64,000 bases of DNA from Tolypocladium sp. Sup5 PDA-1 (GCA_000750105.3 JPHH03000080.1:1-64000), one strand, 5' to 3'. Shown: positions 53,247 to 64,000, counted from the stretch's first letter. Numbers and translations: made by a program. The notes: generated by a model not told the origin, from the letters alone.

Positions 53247-55641
53247 ATGGCGGCCAACGGAGCTTCTGAGAAGCTCCAGGCGAACACCGCCCAGCTTGGT
53301 CTCAACACTTGGGCAGTTTGTGCCCTCCCGGTAGCTCTTGTCATCCACCTCGCCGTCCTCCAGAAGCAGGCCTTGATATCCAGAAAATGGGCACTCCTAC
53401 CCACGTTCCTAGCTGGAGCGTGTCTCCTGTGGCTCCAGGCCATCTCACAAGCTGTGCCAGAGCCTTACCTGGTAGGCCGTGGCATTTCACATACAATGGT
53501 GCTCCGAGCTCACGGCGTATTAGGACGAGGTGTTCCACATACCGCAGGCTCAAAAGTACTGCCAGGGAAAATTCCGTGATTGGGACGACAAGATCACCAC
53601 GCCGCCGGGATTGTAAGTTCCCCCTTTATGGAGACGAGTCAGCACAGGGTACTGAAACAGCCAGATACTTATTCTCGGTCCTTCTTCCGCAAGCTGCTAG
53701 CAAGATTGGCCTGCCGTGGGTGTATGGCTGTGACGCGACCAGTCTTCGCGTCGTCAACACTGTCGGCCTGTTCGTCCTCGCCTACTTGGCCCTCCTCTGC
53801 CGCCGTGAGATTGAATCACGAATCCGCCAAGCACAGTCTCCAGCGCGATGGAAGCCATTCTCGGAATACTCTCTGCATACGTCCTTCAACATCGCCCTGT
53901 TTCCGTTGCTCTTCTTCTTCTCCGGCCTGTACTATACAGATGTCGTTTCCACGGCAGTCGTGGTTGGTGCATTCCTGAACCACCTCAATCGAGTGGGACG
54001 GGACCGCAGCTCCGTCTTGAGCGACCTACTTACCATATCACTTGGGGTTCTTGCGCTTCTTATGCGACAGACAAACGTGTTCTGGGTCGTCATTTACATG
54101 GGCGGCCTAGAGGCCGTGCATGCTGTTAAGACCTTGAGGCCGGAGAGGGTTGACCAACCATTCATGACCACCATGTGGGCGCAGCTCAAGTTCTTTGCGT
54201 GGCGATATTCGGTTGGCGATATTCATGATCTGCCTTTGAGCCAAGCCTGGCCAGATGGTAAGCGTATTTCCCTGTGGTCGTGATGTCTCTGCTGACTCGA
54301 ATAACAGACATGCTGTTCACAGCCATCGGCTTGGTGATTGCGGCCACGTGCAACCCTGCTCGGATTTTGAGACAAATATGGCCGTATGTGACGGTGCTGT
54401 TTTCGTTTGCCGCATTCGTGGCATGGAACGGCGGTGTCGTGCTCGGTGAGTTGTTCAACATGGCGAAAGCTGGGCAGAGCTGACGAGGCGTAGGCGACAA
54501 ATCGAACCACGTCGCCACGATACACCTTGCCCAGATGCTCTACATTTGGCCGTTCTTTGCATTTTTCTCGCTACCGCTCCTTTTGCCGTACGCAATTCCT
54601 GTTGTCAACGTCTTCAGGACCTTGTTCCGATCAAGGACATGGGGGCAACGCTCCACCAAGACTTTATCGACTGACATCAAGTCCTCCCGCGGCTCACGAT
54701 CCTCTAAACGACCAGAGAGTAGCAAGAAGACACAAGCAAACGAAAGCGACTCTTGGCCAAATTCTGGCCCTACGGGATCTTCGTCTGACTTGTCAACCGT
54801 GCTGCAGATCGCCGAGAATTCAAAGCTGTTCGTTTGGCCGCTGTATCTGCTGAGTACGATTGTGCTCTCAGGTCTCATCGTCCGGTACAACACAATCGTC
54901 CACCCGTTCACACTGGCGGACAACCGACACTACATGTTCTACGTCTTCCGCTATACCATTCGTCGCGCCGCATGGATCCGATACCTGCTGATTGTGCCGT
55001 ATACGGTCAGCCGCTGGATGGTATGGGGCACGATGGCTGGATGCAGTGAATGGATTTTGGCACAGTACCGGGATGAGTGCTCTGCGCACCACCACGCCTT
55101 GCGACCTGCTCCGTTCACGAGCTACCCGTTCTGGATTGCCTATGGCAGCAAGCAAAGGCAAACGGATGCCGAGTACCCCAGAGATGTTTCCCAAGCTTCG
55201 GCAAAGGAGACAGTGGCGGCGAGACGAGAGCTGTCCCAGGCGTTGTCGGAGGATCCCTTGAAGTACTCCACAGAGCCTGGAGCGACGTCTACGGGTCTGA
55301 TCTTCCTCCTCGCCACAACTCTATCTCTCGTTACGGCACCCCTCGTGGAGCCACGCTACTTCATCATCCCGTGGGTGATGTGGCGGCTCCAGGTTCCTGC
55401 ATGGCGACTACACGACCACCGCACGTCTGACGGCTTATTCGAAGGGATCAACCGCGATTCTTATCTAGGCAAGGTGGTCGGGTTCTTCAGGCACCGTGAC
55501 GTGCGACTCTTCCTTGAGACGGCTTGGTTGATCGCCATCAACCTGGCGACGTGCTACATATTCCTTACGAAGCCGTATGTCTGGAGGGCGGAGGACGGGA
55601 CGGTGCTAGACGGTGGGCGATTACAGCGGTTCATGTGGTAG
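53247..55641 (+). CDS. alg10: Dol-P-Glc:Glc2Man9GlcNAc2-PP-dolichol alpha-1,2-glucosyltransferase (Alg10/Die2)
   Basis: Adds the third, terminal glucose to the N-glycan precursor in the ER lumen. Five exons: 53247-53471, 53524-53612, 53665-54257, 54308-54445 and 54494-55641; 730 aa. The diagnostic luminal motif DEVFHIPQAQKYC (76-88) followed by FRDWDDKITTPPGLY is split by intron 2. Further family segments are RVVNTVGLF, LMRQTNVFWVVIYMGG, WNGGVVLGDKSNHVATIHLAQMLY across the last intron, LADNRHYMFYVFR, and VEPRYFIIPWVMWRLQ. About twelve helices are visible. A polar insert of roughly 60 residues near 470-520 (SSRGSRSSKRPESSKK) makes it longer than yeast Alg10. It shares a pathway with Alg3 at 14.5 kb but is not linked to it. 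Confidence 0.95.
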
Positions 55642-55918
55642 TACAAGCATGTGTGCAATGGGAGTATGTTAAGCAGTGTATAAACAGAGGAGCTCAATTG
55701 AGAGCCCCGGGCAACCCTCGGGAGGTTGATCATTTTCATGGCAATAGTACTGCCCGCTTGTCAAACACCCCAATACCTGAATGTCATGGAACACGTGCAC
55801 AAAGATTGCAGCACGGCGTCATAGAGTCCCAAGATGCGTTTTGTTATGTACTTTGCAAGTAGACCCATGATACGTTGCAAGTAGAAAAAGACGTGTGCGG
55901 GTAAAAGTACACTTTTCT

Positions 55919-56404
55919 CTATAAGCTCAGCCGATCCAGGCTCAGTCCATCGTTGCTCCTGACCCTCCTCACGACGCCCATCTTAAAGAACCTCTCCTCG
56001 CCCCCGGCGGTCCGGCCGCCAATGTACCACTTGTCCGCGCCGAGGGCGTCCCGGAAGCCCTCGCTGCTGCTGTCGCTGCCGCGGCGACGGGCGCCCGAGG
56101 GACTGGGGATCGGTATGCCGCTGGCGGCTGTGGCGGTGCCGCGCGGGGAGTGGATGGAGACGCCGGCGGGTGATGAGCGGCTGTTTGTTTGTGATGATGA
56201 GGCGGCGGCGGCGGCGTTTGCGGATATGGTGCGTGGCGTGGAGGTGGACTGATGGGCGTAGGTGGAGGGGGAGGATGCGGCGGCGGCGGAGGAGGATGCT
56301 TGGGTAGTGTGCTTATTTGGTTGCTGGCTGGTCTGGAGGGAGGGACCTTGTTGGCGGAAGGCGGAGATGAAGGAGGAGAGAAAGTATGGTCGTTGGGAAG
56401 GCAT
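55919..56404 (-). CDS. Small hypothetical protein, 161 aa
   Basis: A single-exon frame with ATG at 56404 and stop TAG. Not recognised. The N-terminus MPSQRPYFLSSFISAFRQQGPS is amphipathic and could be a mitochondrial or membrane-targeting segment. The middle (about 25-110) is Ser/Ala/Pro/Thr-rich and disordered, encoded partly by a GCC/GCG repeat. The last 50 residues are more ordered and may be the conserved part: SEGFRDALGADKWYIGGRTAGGEERFFKMGVVRR. It is convergent with Alg10 at 277 bp. Part of its coding sequence (56178-56266) reappears in degraded form at the window start, probably artefactually. Confidence 0.65.
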   Translation of the reverse strand: MPSQRPYFLSSFISAFRQQGPSLQTSQQPNKHTTQASSSAAAASSPSTYAHQSTSTPRTISANAAAAASSSQTNSRSSPAGVSIHSPRGTATAASGIPIPSPSGARRRGSDSSSEGFRDALGADKWYIGGRTAGGEERFFKMGVVRRVRSNDGLSLDRLSL

Positions 56405-58359
56405 CGTGAGAGAGGGTTTGATGTGTGGTAACGGTCAAGAGTTAAAGATGTGGTTGTCGAGAGAAACGAGGTCAAGGGTGTCCTGCCCGATCGTGGTTCG
56501 CTATGTCGTATTCGCCTGATGCGCAAGTGATGGCTTCCCGTCCCGCGGTCCGTCTATGTCGTCGAGCGTCGCCAGTGATTTGCGATGCACTGCTCACGCA
56601 CCGGGTCGGGGCAGCGGAAGCCCAGCTCAGCCTCGCCTCGGTCGATGTCGTGCGTCGACGATCAGTTTTCTAATGAAGAGGCCGTCGCAGAAACATGACC
56701 CGCTGTTTCGTCGTCGAAGCTCGATCGCCAGTCGAGATGAAGTGAAGTCGCGGGTAGAAATCGTTTTCGCTTTGATGGTGATGGTTGTGGGAGGAGCAGG
56801 AGGAGGAGAAGCAAGTCCAGTTCGCTTGCCGGCTTCTGACGTCGAGTCGAGTCGGCTGGTCCGGGCTCGGTAAAAGCCGGGGATGGGGGAAGCGCGACCA
56901 ACAAGTGACTAATGGCGGGGTTGCGATAGGCTCTCGATCGCGGTGCGCTTGAGGTCGGCGGGGCGCGGAGCGAGGTACCTGGATGGCCAGGACACAGCCA
57001 AAGAGGACTTGTATTATTCGATCCTACACCACCGCGCTCGGAGTTGCGGCGGCTTCGGATGGAAGGGTAGGAGGGATGTCAACTCCATGGCCTGATGTTT
57101 TACATAACAAGCGAGGAAACGCATCTTGGCGGTTGTCATCTGGGGATGAACAAGGTACAACTCGCGTTGCTCTGGTCCTACGTCTAATTACAAGCCTGAC
57201 TGCTCTCAATGCAGTTCGGTAACCACGCTACAAGACCGCCGACTTTCAATCAAAGCTGACGTCTGAACTGGTAACTATGAGAGTTCTTTTCAGGCGATGT
57301 CATTGCGGCCAACGTTGGGCACCTCGCCTGTCCTTGGCCGCCATCTGCCTACCCTGTACCCACTGAGTGCCTCCGACATCCACAGATGTCAGTCTTTTCT
57401 CCAGGGCACCACCCTGCTCGCTGACGCCGAGCTGCGGAGAGTATGAGACAGCTTTTCGCCATGAGTCGGCAGCGGCTGACTCGAGAGTAGCAGTGCATCC
57501 TTGGCTCATGCAGGTCAGAGGTGCCAGGTGACTGGTTCCGCAGCCCCCAGCGATGCAAGTCGACCACATCAGATGCCTTGCCCAGCCGTCATTATCCGCT
57601 AGGTATTGTTTGGCTGCCGCCAAGTCGCCAAGCTTCTCGCAGCTTGGCTGCTTTGAGGACACCTGAGATTCGTCGTTGGAATAACTAATAGGACCTCAAA
57701 AGAATGTTTATTATTATTGGCAGCTGAACTTCTCAAGAGGTAGGCTACTGGACACGGGAGATGCCTCCGGAACGAGCCGGATGCTGGTCGTCAGCTGAGG
57801 TGCAAACTGGCCATTCTTCGCCAGACACCCAACAAGAGTATCAAAAACGACCTCGGTAGATGAGAGCAAATGAATACCCTGCAATCGACAGATTTAACGG
57901 GGAGACGGCATCTGTGAGGAGTCCGTCCCGGGCTTCTGGCTGGTCCCATCCCGCCCCGAGAGCACGGACACCCACCCGAAGCTGGCCGACCCTCCGGCTT
58001 GAATTCGAGACCCACCCGGCGGGAGTCTCCGGCCGAGACGGCGTGCATCAATGAAGCAGCGAGACCGAGGTAGCACCCAACCAGCCCCCTTTTGTGAGTG
58101 GAAGCCCTCTTCATCGAAGCCTTGGTTTTCGAATTGTCACGTATCAGAAAGTCTTGATGAAGGTTATACGCGTTTCGTACTTTGCAAATTGAAGCACGAA
58201 AGATCCAGTCCTTCCGGGGCGAGCAAGTCGGTGCCAGCGTAACAAGTTGCATTTGTAGAAACAATTCTTTTTATCCCGTGCCACTACCTGCCCCTGAGCC
58301 GAAAAACAGCAGCATCCGTGCTTCAAAATTGTTCATCCCGTCTAGATGCCTCATCTGTC

Positions 58360-59671
58360 ACTTTACCTTCCTTGAGGCAGGCGCTGGTCGCATAAACACG
58401 TACAACATTGTGAAAGGGCGTACCGCTCTCGTCAACAGCTTTCGGAACAGGACGACGAGCGTCTCTCCTCGGGAGCGCCCGTACGCCTTGCGCGAGTACC
58501 AGGACGACGTCGTCTTGGAGATTTCACAAACGACGCCGACGGAGGGCATGACCATGCACCAAGTTGGCTTCGTCAGGGTAATGTTGTCGCGGGCGGTATG
58601 ATCAGCAGCGCCCTGAAGAGATCGAAAATTTCAGCAAGCCAACGAGAGTCATCGATGTTGAAGTCCTCCAACGTGTATACAACGTGTTCGAGCCCATGGT
58701 TGACAATGGCCAGGAATGCATGCGCGCCAAAGTTGGTCAACCATTCTCGCTCGCAAGCGGAATGCCGGCCGTCGCGGGCATAAGGAGGAGCGATGCTGGA
58801 GGCGTGGCAAAGAAGTCTTCGGTAGGTAGTCAACAGTCGGGTTGTCGTGCTGGAGCTTCTCGGGCTGAGAGCCCTGAGACGTGGAAAGGTCATTGCTCGT
58901 AGTTGAGGCGCAGTGACGTTCCCACAACCACTCTTCAGGGGTGAAGCTCTCTTGGTCGCCAGGTCTGTCGTCAGAGTAGACTTCGACGCTTGCCACCGTG
59001 ATGATGGGTGAACGAGAGCCCACAGACGTGTTCGGGGGGATGCTCCGACGCGAGCAGGCTAGACTGCAGTAGGTTTCCGAGGAGCGCCGGGGAACCCTGA
59101 AGAAGTACCTTAGGCGAGGTGGGTTCCCCAGGCTGTGCATTCAGGGCGTGGGCGCGATTGGGATACGAGCGCCTTGTCTCATGGCAGTGATGGGCGAAAC
59201 AGGGATGAAGTAGGCCATGAACCTGTCCTACTTGCTGGCAGTGCTGGCGTATATCCAGAGACCATGATGACTATATGGGCGTGATGTAGAGGTCGACCAT
59301 CAAGTAACGTGCTTGTCCAGGTGGACGCCAGGCTGGTAGAGGCTGATAGACGACAGCCCCTGACCATCGATTGGGTTCAGGTGGACGAGAGGGGCTTTGA
59401 TAGGGCTGGTCTCGCTGGTCAGTGTCTTGTTCATTTGCCTGAGGTGATGGTGAATGCATACCAGCTTGAGGTGTGCGCCTACTTGGTACCTCTTGGCGAG
59501 CCGAACGGGGCGAACGCAGATATCCAACGCCTCTGCAGGGACAGGGAGGCTATGGCAAGGTATTCGCTACTGCTCCCCGTATCCCACCGCAGCCCCTGGA
59601 GCCCGTCCGCCATGATAGAAGCCACAGGTTTCGGTATCACTGCCAAACACCCAGCCGTTGTGTGCGTCCAT
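58360..59671 (-). pseudogene. Possible decayed or heavily spliced gene
   Basis: On the minus strand several short frames follow one another: one starting at 59671 (MDAHNGWVFGSDTETCGFYH...), a Pro/Gln-rich piece at 59459-59271, an acidic piece near 58980-58830 (TPEEWLWERH), and pieces ending at 58573 (NHGLEHVVYTLEDFNIDD) and 58358. Their composition looks more protein-like than the background, but frames change and no splice set restores a single product convincingly. No family is recognised. It may be gene debris, a lineage-specific gene with several introns, or chance. Confidence 0.2.
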
Positions 59672-60309
59672 GACGCTGATGCGTAGCGAGCTCGGTAGCA
59701 GAGCCGGAAGAACAGGCGTTCATCTTGACCAGCTCGATCGAGTAAAGCAACACAAAGGGGCTGTATAACATGGAAGCAGGCGAATGCAAGGCAAAACAGG
59801 CTCAGCTAAGTCGCCGGCAAGTAGGGATACAGAGAGAAGAAAGAGAAGAGAAGAGCAGAGGAGAGGGAAGAATCCCGAGGCTATAAGTACTTGGAGAGAA
59901 GCGGTTCCATGTACGATGCGACAGTGACGGCCTCTGAATTCACTGTCAGGCCTCACGCAGCGAATCACGGACGTGGGCTTGGGAACTGGATGGTAGACGG
60001 CGCAGGCACAGTGAATGCGACGGAGAGAAAGAATTACTGGTGTTGTCTGGTCCACATGATTCACGACGAAATGCAGCATCCCGTGAAAGTGACTGCGGCC
60101 CTGCCAGGGCACGCTTGCAAACGGCCTCGTTCACTGAGGTACATGCAGCTGGCTGCAAGTGAATTTGATGTCCGATGCAAACGCTGGCGAATGAGACATC
60201 AGGGTCCAGGCCAGGGTCATGCTGCTGTACTGAACCACGCCCACCCAGGTCGGCTGTTTAATAAGATTAGGTACGGAGTAGTCCGCACTCGTACAGTCCG
60301 TACGAATAG

Positions 60310-60340
60310 GGATGGATGGATGGATGGATGGATGGATGGA
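60310..60340. repeat. GGAT microsatellite
   Basis: About seven uninterrupted GGAT/TGGA units in an intergenic region. Likely length-polymorphic between strains. Confidence 0.85.
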
Positions 60341-60828
60341 CCCTTCTTCTCGAATATTCCAGGGCGCTTCTTACAAATACGTACTCCGTACTGGGCTGAA
60401 AAGAGCGCTGTAAAGTCCGGGAGCCTAGGTACTGGCGTCCCAGCGGAGCGGATTAAGGCGCCGCTTCCGCCAACGCCAACAGTCGGTGCGACTCTAATAA
60501 TCTAAACCCCGCCCCAGCTTGTGCCATGACACTGCACCTCACCCGTCAATTAGTGTCCCCTCGCTTGCTCGACCTCCGCAAAGCAGCTCTACTCCTCCAT
60601 CGCATTGAGGCAGCGGGCGCCTGTAGCACATTTACAGCAGCCATGGGCGGTAGAGCCAGGCCTGCCCTTTGTTCCCTATAGTATCCACGCGCTTCAGGGA
60701 CGTCGCCTCGCTCCATTCGACGCCGCCGTCGGCCAGCGGACGCGCGCAAATCGGGCTGCGACGACCTCGTTGGCCCGCGTCCCTCTTCAACCCAGCGATT
60801 ATACCAGCGCCGCCGCCGACCTGTCGCC

Positions 60829-61762
60829 ATGTCGCGGTCAATCACGCTTAAGGAGGACGGCAACCGCCACTTCCAGGCCGGCGACTTTGTCGGCGCTGAC
60901 AGCCTCTACTCCAAAGCGTGAGCTCTCTCTGCAACATGTGTGCAACAGGAGCCTCCTCTAACCCGCTTGCCTTCCAGCATCCTCGCCGACCCTAAGAACC
61001 CGGCCCTCTTCACCAACCGCGCCATGGCCCGCCTCCGCCTCTGCCTCTGGGACTCGGTCATCTCCGACTGCAACACCTGCCTCGCCCTCGCCCCCAACAG
61101 CATGAAGGCCCACTACTATCTGTCCATGGCCCAGCTTGCCATCGGCGACTACGACGCCGCCCTCAACAGCGCCCGCAGCGCCCACTCGCTCGCCGCCCAG
61201 ACCAACGACAAGTCCCTCGCCGCCGTCACGGCCGTAGTGCTGCGCTGCAAGAAGGAGCGCTGGGAAGACCGCGAGAAGAAGCGGAAGAGGGAGGGTCAGG
61301 AGCTGGAGCAAGAGCTGTTGGAGCTGCTGGGAAAGAGGCGGGACGAGCTGCTCGCCGCGGAGACGGACAACATAGAACGGAATTCGATCCAGGACGAGAA
61401 CGTTTACAAGATGGTGCTGCTGCAGCAAGTGTTTGAGCGCGCGCGGACTCAGTCGGACCAGCGGCGGCAGGTCCCCGAATGGGCCATTGACGACATTTCC
61501 TTTGGCCTCATGGTCGACCCAGTCATTGTAAGTCCGACCCTACACGTGCTCCTTGTTGTACACGCCAGCTCACGACTCCACCGTCAAGACCAAGACTGGC
61601 AAGTCGTACGAACGCGCTTCCATCATGGAGCACCTGCGTCGCAATCTCACCGACCCCCTGACCCGCGAGCCCCTCATGCCCGCGGACCTTCGGCCGAACC
61701 TCGCACTCCGCCAGGCTTGCGAGGAGTACCTTGAGCACAATGGCTGGGCCGTCGACTGGTAA
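60829..61762 (+). CDS. CHIP/STUB1-like U-box E3 ubiquitin ligase with TPR domain
   Basis: A co-chaperone ubiquitin ligase that binds Hsp70/Hsp90 tails through TPRs and ubiquitinates their clients. Three exons: 60829-60917, 60978-61527 and 61589-61762; 270 aa. Three TPRs occupy about 3-110 (KEDGNRHFQAGDFVGADSLY; NPALFTNRAMARLRL; MKAHYYLSMAQLAIGDYDAA). A charged helical hairpin (about 125-175) follows. The U-box (about 200-268) starts IDDISFGLMVDPVI, crosses the last intron into TKTGKSYERASIMEHLRR, and ends DPLTREPL...LRPNLALRQACEEYL. The 3' splice site at 61588 is chosen because it restores DPVITKTGKSYER exactly; the nearer AG at 61568 breaks the frame. Length and layout match animal CHIP. Budding yeast lacks it. 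Confidence 0.93.
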
Positions 61763-61988
61763 TGCTCTCGGAGAGGAATTCCTTTCGATTTCTGCGTAAA
61801 ACAGCACTTGAAACGGCGGACGGCGAGGTTGTTGCATGGTACGGCGTTACGAGGGTTGGAAAGTCCCGGAAATGGAGTTTCGGCTGTAGAGGCGTTGCAC
61901 AATTTGATACTCATGAGATATGAATCCATAGCACTGTTAATATTCAACCCAGAGCAATAATTTCTTCTCTATTCTTCACTCTGTCCGC

Positions 61989-63596
61989 TCACCTTCTATA
62001 TATTCTTGCTTGCCGCCACTTCATCCCTCGCCATCGCAGTAATCCCACTGCCACGGCCCCCAACACTCCGCTCCAAAGCCCCAAGACGGTGAAATACCAC
62101 CCTCGCCCTGCCACCTCTAGCAACGGCTGGAGGATTGCCACGCCGGCTGCCGCCATGGCACACCTCGTCACGCTCGTTGCCGCTGCCGCCGTGCTCGATC
62201 TATCTGGAAACGTGTCCACCAGTAGTGTGCTGTACGTCGTGTAGAAGAACGTCCCCCAGAAGCCCTGCATGAACTGTAGGATCAGGGGCACTGCCGGATG
62301 GGCGGCTCGCGTCACAGCCCAGCCGTAGCCGACCATGGTGCCCGTGGACACGATCAGCATCCAGTAGCTCTTCCGTGACCGGGCCCTCTCAATCGGAAAG
62401 TCGTACAGCTCCTCCCCGGTGACCTTGTCCGCCTCGTGGCCGAGCTCTCGCGCAGTGACGCGGTAGTTGTAGTCCATGAGCCTGCCCGTGCAGAAGCTCC
62501 CGACGATGATGCCGACGCCGCGGGGCAGGTAGGCCAGCCCGACTTGCAGCTCGTTGAAGCGGTACACGTCTTTGAAGATGTCTGGCACGGCGGCGACGAA
62601 GGAGTAGTCGACGGTGTAAAAGGAGCCGTGCATCCAGAGAGTGAGGCAGGTATCGCGGTGGAAGATGATGCGGAAGCAGGCGAGTAGGTTGCTCACGCCT
62701 TGACGGAGGGCTCCCTGGTGCTTTGAAGAGTCTATGGTTTCAGAGGGGTTATGGTTCTGAAGAGATGATGCTGGACTGGCGTCGGCGTCTTTGCTGCGTT
62801 TAGATAAACGCTGCTTCAGGAGACCCAGCCAGCTCAACTGCCACCAAGTATATCGGCCCTTGTCACTCCCATTGCCGACGAGACTCCTGGCTGTCTCCGG
62901 CAGCAACAAGCCAACACCGCCGAGCAAGACCACGCCCACAATGACCAGCGACCAAAACACCCAAACGTGATTGCCCTGTGCATATGCCACCACGCCTCCC
63001 ACGACAGGGCCAACACAAGCTCCAAGATTCAGCGCCATGCCGATAGGACCCAGCATCCGCCCTCTCTCGCTCGGCACGCATACGTCGGCCACCACTCCGA
63101 AGCCGATGGCGTATGCAGCGCTGGCACCCAAGCTTTGTACGGCCCGGAGGACCAAGAGGACGGCATAGCTGTGTTCGTTGAGCGTGAGGCCGAGGTTCCC
63201 AACCGTGTAGAGCGCCAGCGTAAGGAGGAATATCGGCCGACGGCCGTAAGTGTCAGAGAATGGGCCAAAGATGACGGGCGAGATTGCTTGGAAGACGATG
63301 TACAGGGTCAGGGTGAGGTTGATGGCTTGGGCGGACGCATGAAACTGGGTTCGTAGAAGCGGTAGTAGGGGGAAGTAGATGGTTGCCGTTAAGGGGGATG
63401 TGATGGTCGCTAGACCCAAGAGAAGCCTCAGTTGCCTCAGCTGAGACCTGGAGAAGGAAGTGTACGCGATTCGGTCCTGCTCTGCCGGTGGCTGCTCCCT
63501 TTCTGGGACCTTAAGCACGGAGCCATCTTTGGGATCAGACTTGAGGTTGATCTGAACCGAAGCATTGTCCGGAATTGAGGCATCGTCATTTTCCAT
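61989..63596 (-). CDS. MFS multidrug:H+ antiporter (DHA1, QDR-like)
   Basis: A proton-coupled exporter of the DHA1 drug-efflux family; substrates unknown. A single exon of 535 aa, with the start at 63596. A polar N-terminal tail of about 55 residues leads to twelve predicted helices. Motif A is GPFSDTYGRRP (111-121) after helix 2, and motif C is GACVGPVVGG (192-201) in helix 5, which marks antiporters. A long cytosolic loop (about 240-300) separates the halves. The stretch FMQGFWGTFFYTTYSTLLVDTFP in helix 10-11 is typical of QDR/Flr-type fungal proteins. The tail is short and basic (KWRQARIYRR). It is convergent with the CHIP-like gene, with 226 bp between stops. Confidence 0.93.
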   Translation of the reverse strand: MENDDASIPDNASVQINLKSDPKDGSVLKVPEREQPPAEQDRIAYTSFSRSQLRQLRLLLGLATITSPLTATIYFPLLPLLRTQFHASAQAINLTLTLYIVFQAISPVIFGPFSDTYGRRPIFLLTLALYTVGNLGLTLNEHSYAVLLVLRAVQSLGASAAYAIGFGVVADVCVPSERGRMLGPIGMALNLGACVGPVVGGVVAYAQGNHVWVFWSLVIVGVVLLGGVGLLLPETARSLVGNGSDKGRYTWWQLSWLGLLKQRLSKRSKDADASPASSLQNHNPSETIDSSKHQGALRQGVSNLLACFRIIFHRDTCLTLWMHGSFYTVDYSFVAAVPDIFKDVYRFNELQVGLAYLPRGVGIIVGSFCTGRLMDYNYRVTARELGHEADKVTGEELYDFPIERARSRKSYWMLIVSTGTMVGYGWAVTRAAHPAVPLILQFMQGFWGTFFYTTYSTLLVDTFPDRSSTAAAATSVTRCAMAAAGVAILQPLLEVAGRGWYFTVLGLWSGVLGAVAVGLLRWRGMKWRQARIYRR

Positions 63597-64000
63597 AACG
63601 AAGCTAGAGAGGAATCATATCGCAATATGACGGTTGAAGATGATATGAGAAAGAAAACAATAATGTAACCCTCGGAAGGTGGTGACGTTCGGTCAAGGGA
63701 TTCGTTGCGGGGTTTGTGTAACCATCATCTCACCTGCAGGAGGGCGGCTGGCAGCGCATTCTGTCACTATTTAGGTGATTCTTGTATCATGTTGCGATTG
63801 GAATTGGCTTCTCGTATATTCGTAGGTCTATGCTTTATAGTGTATCTGTTCTGCAAACATTCAAGTCGCGAAGCCATTACCCCCCGAAATGAGCGAGACC
63901 CCGTCAGGCAAAGGCCCTTGCGCTCTCAAAGTTGCACTCGATGAGGACAACCCGATTATCCTTTGGCCAGAACAGAGTACCCTCTTCTGAAATCGAGCAA
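63597..64000. other. Right edge, upstream of the DHA1 transporter
   Basis: The promoter region of the transporter. Nothing else is recognised before the window ends; any gene starting here would be cut off. Confidence 0.5.

Larger units (their letters stand above)
56405..60828. other. Gene-poor region of 4.4 kb
   Basis: No gene can be supported with confidence. Between about 58360 and 59671 the minus strand has several adjoining short frames with protein-like composition (see the separate entry). A GGAT microsatellite lies at about 60310-60340, and two copies of TACGGAGTA at 60273 and 60382. The last few hundred bases lead into the CHIP-like gene. Confidence 0.5.

Noticed and set aside
14510..55641. 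Alg3, KTR and Alg10 as a glycosylation gene cluster
   Set aside because: They are 20 kb or more apart with unrelated genes between them; co-occurrence is probably chance.
1..64000. CRISPR arrays, bacterial operons, tRNA or rRNA genes
   Set aside because: No spaced repeat arrays. Genes are intron-containing and monocistronic. I saw no sequence with both A- and B-box signals that folds as a tRNA, though a dedicated scan was not possible.

Overview
The window looks like nuclear DNA of a filamentous ascomycete, most likely a hypocrealean (Sordariomycetes) fungus. Genes are single and dense, on both strands, with short (about 50-90 bp) GT...AG introns that often carry CTAAC- or CTGAC-like branch sites. 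Coding GC is high. The set is eukaryotic housekeeping: kinetochore, RNA polymerase III, Mediator, mitochondrial ribosome, N-glycosylation and cell-wall signalling. A secreted heat-labile-enterotoxin-like protein (17.0-19.2 kb) points to the insect- or nematode-associated Hypocreales, where this family is expanded. The species cannot be fixed from the sequence alone.

Layout. 0-5 kb: an unknown 222-aa protein, Nuf2 and a mitochondrial thioredoxin. 5-8 kb: a long disordered protein. 7.8-12.8 kb: a 5-kb stretch with no convincing gene. 12.8-17 kb: a D-amino-acid oxidase, Alg3 and an EIF1AD-like protein. 17-23 kb: the enterotoxin-like gene, an AT-richer spacer and a divergent MFS transporter. 23-31 kb: a HAD phosphatase, the mitochondrial membrane protein She9/Mdm33 and protein kinase C. 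31-36 kb: an acyl-CoA dehydrogenase, mitochondrial uS12 and a KTR-type mannosyltransferase. 38-48 kb: Pat1, Rpc37, a PLOD-like glycosyltransferase with a long proline tail and Lcp5. 48-56 kb: a TM9SF/Emp70 protein, Med4, a tiny six-exon QCR10-like gene and Alg10. 56-61 kb: one small unknown gene, then 4.4 kb with at most gene debris. 61-64 kb: a CHIP-like U-box protein and a DHA1 multidrug transporter.

Functional threads. Alg3 and Alg10 act on the lipid-linked N-glycan in the ER, and the KTR protein extends mannose chains in the Golgi. PKC governs wall integrity. Uqcr10-like, thioredoxin, uS12m, She9 and the acyl-CoA dehydrogenase serve mitochondria. These genes are scattered and do not form a biosynthetic cluster. 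Several pairs are divergent with short shared promoters (Lcp5/TM9SF, Med4/QCR10, acyl-CoA dehydrogenase/uS12m), and several are tightly convergent (Alg3 and EIF1AD stop codons are 38 bp apart).

The most notable points are: the enterotoxin-like protein, which keeps its ADP-ribosyltransferase active-site residues and carries two tandem PLAT-like repeats; a left edge that looks like a sequencing or assembly artefact copied from 56.2 kb; and a short intergenic motif, TACG[G/A]AGTA, that recurs about ten times. Exon borders were read by eye from splice signals and frame, and every joined CDS was checked to be a multiple of three.
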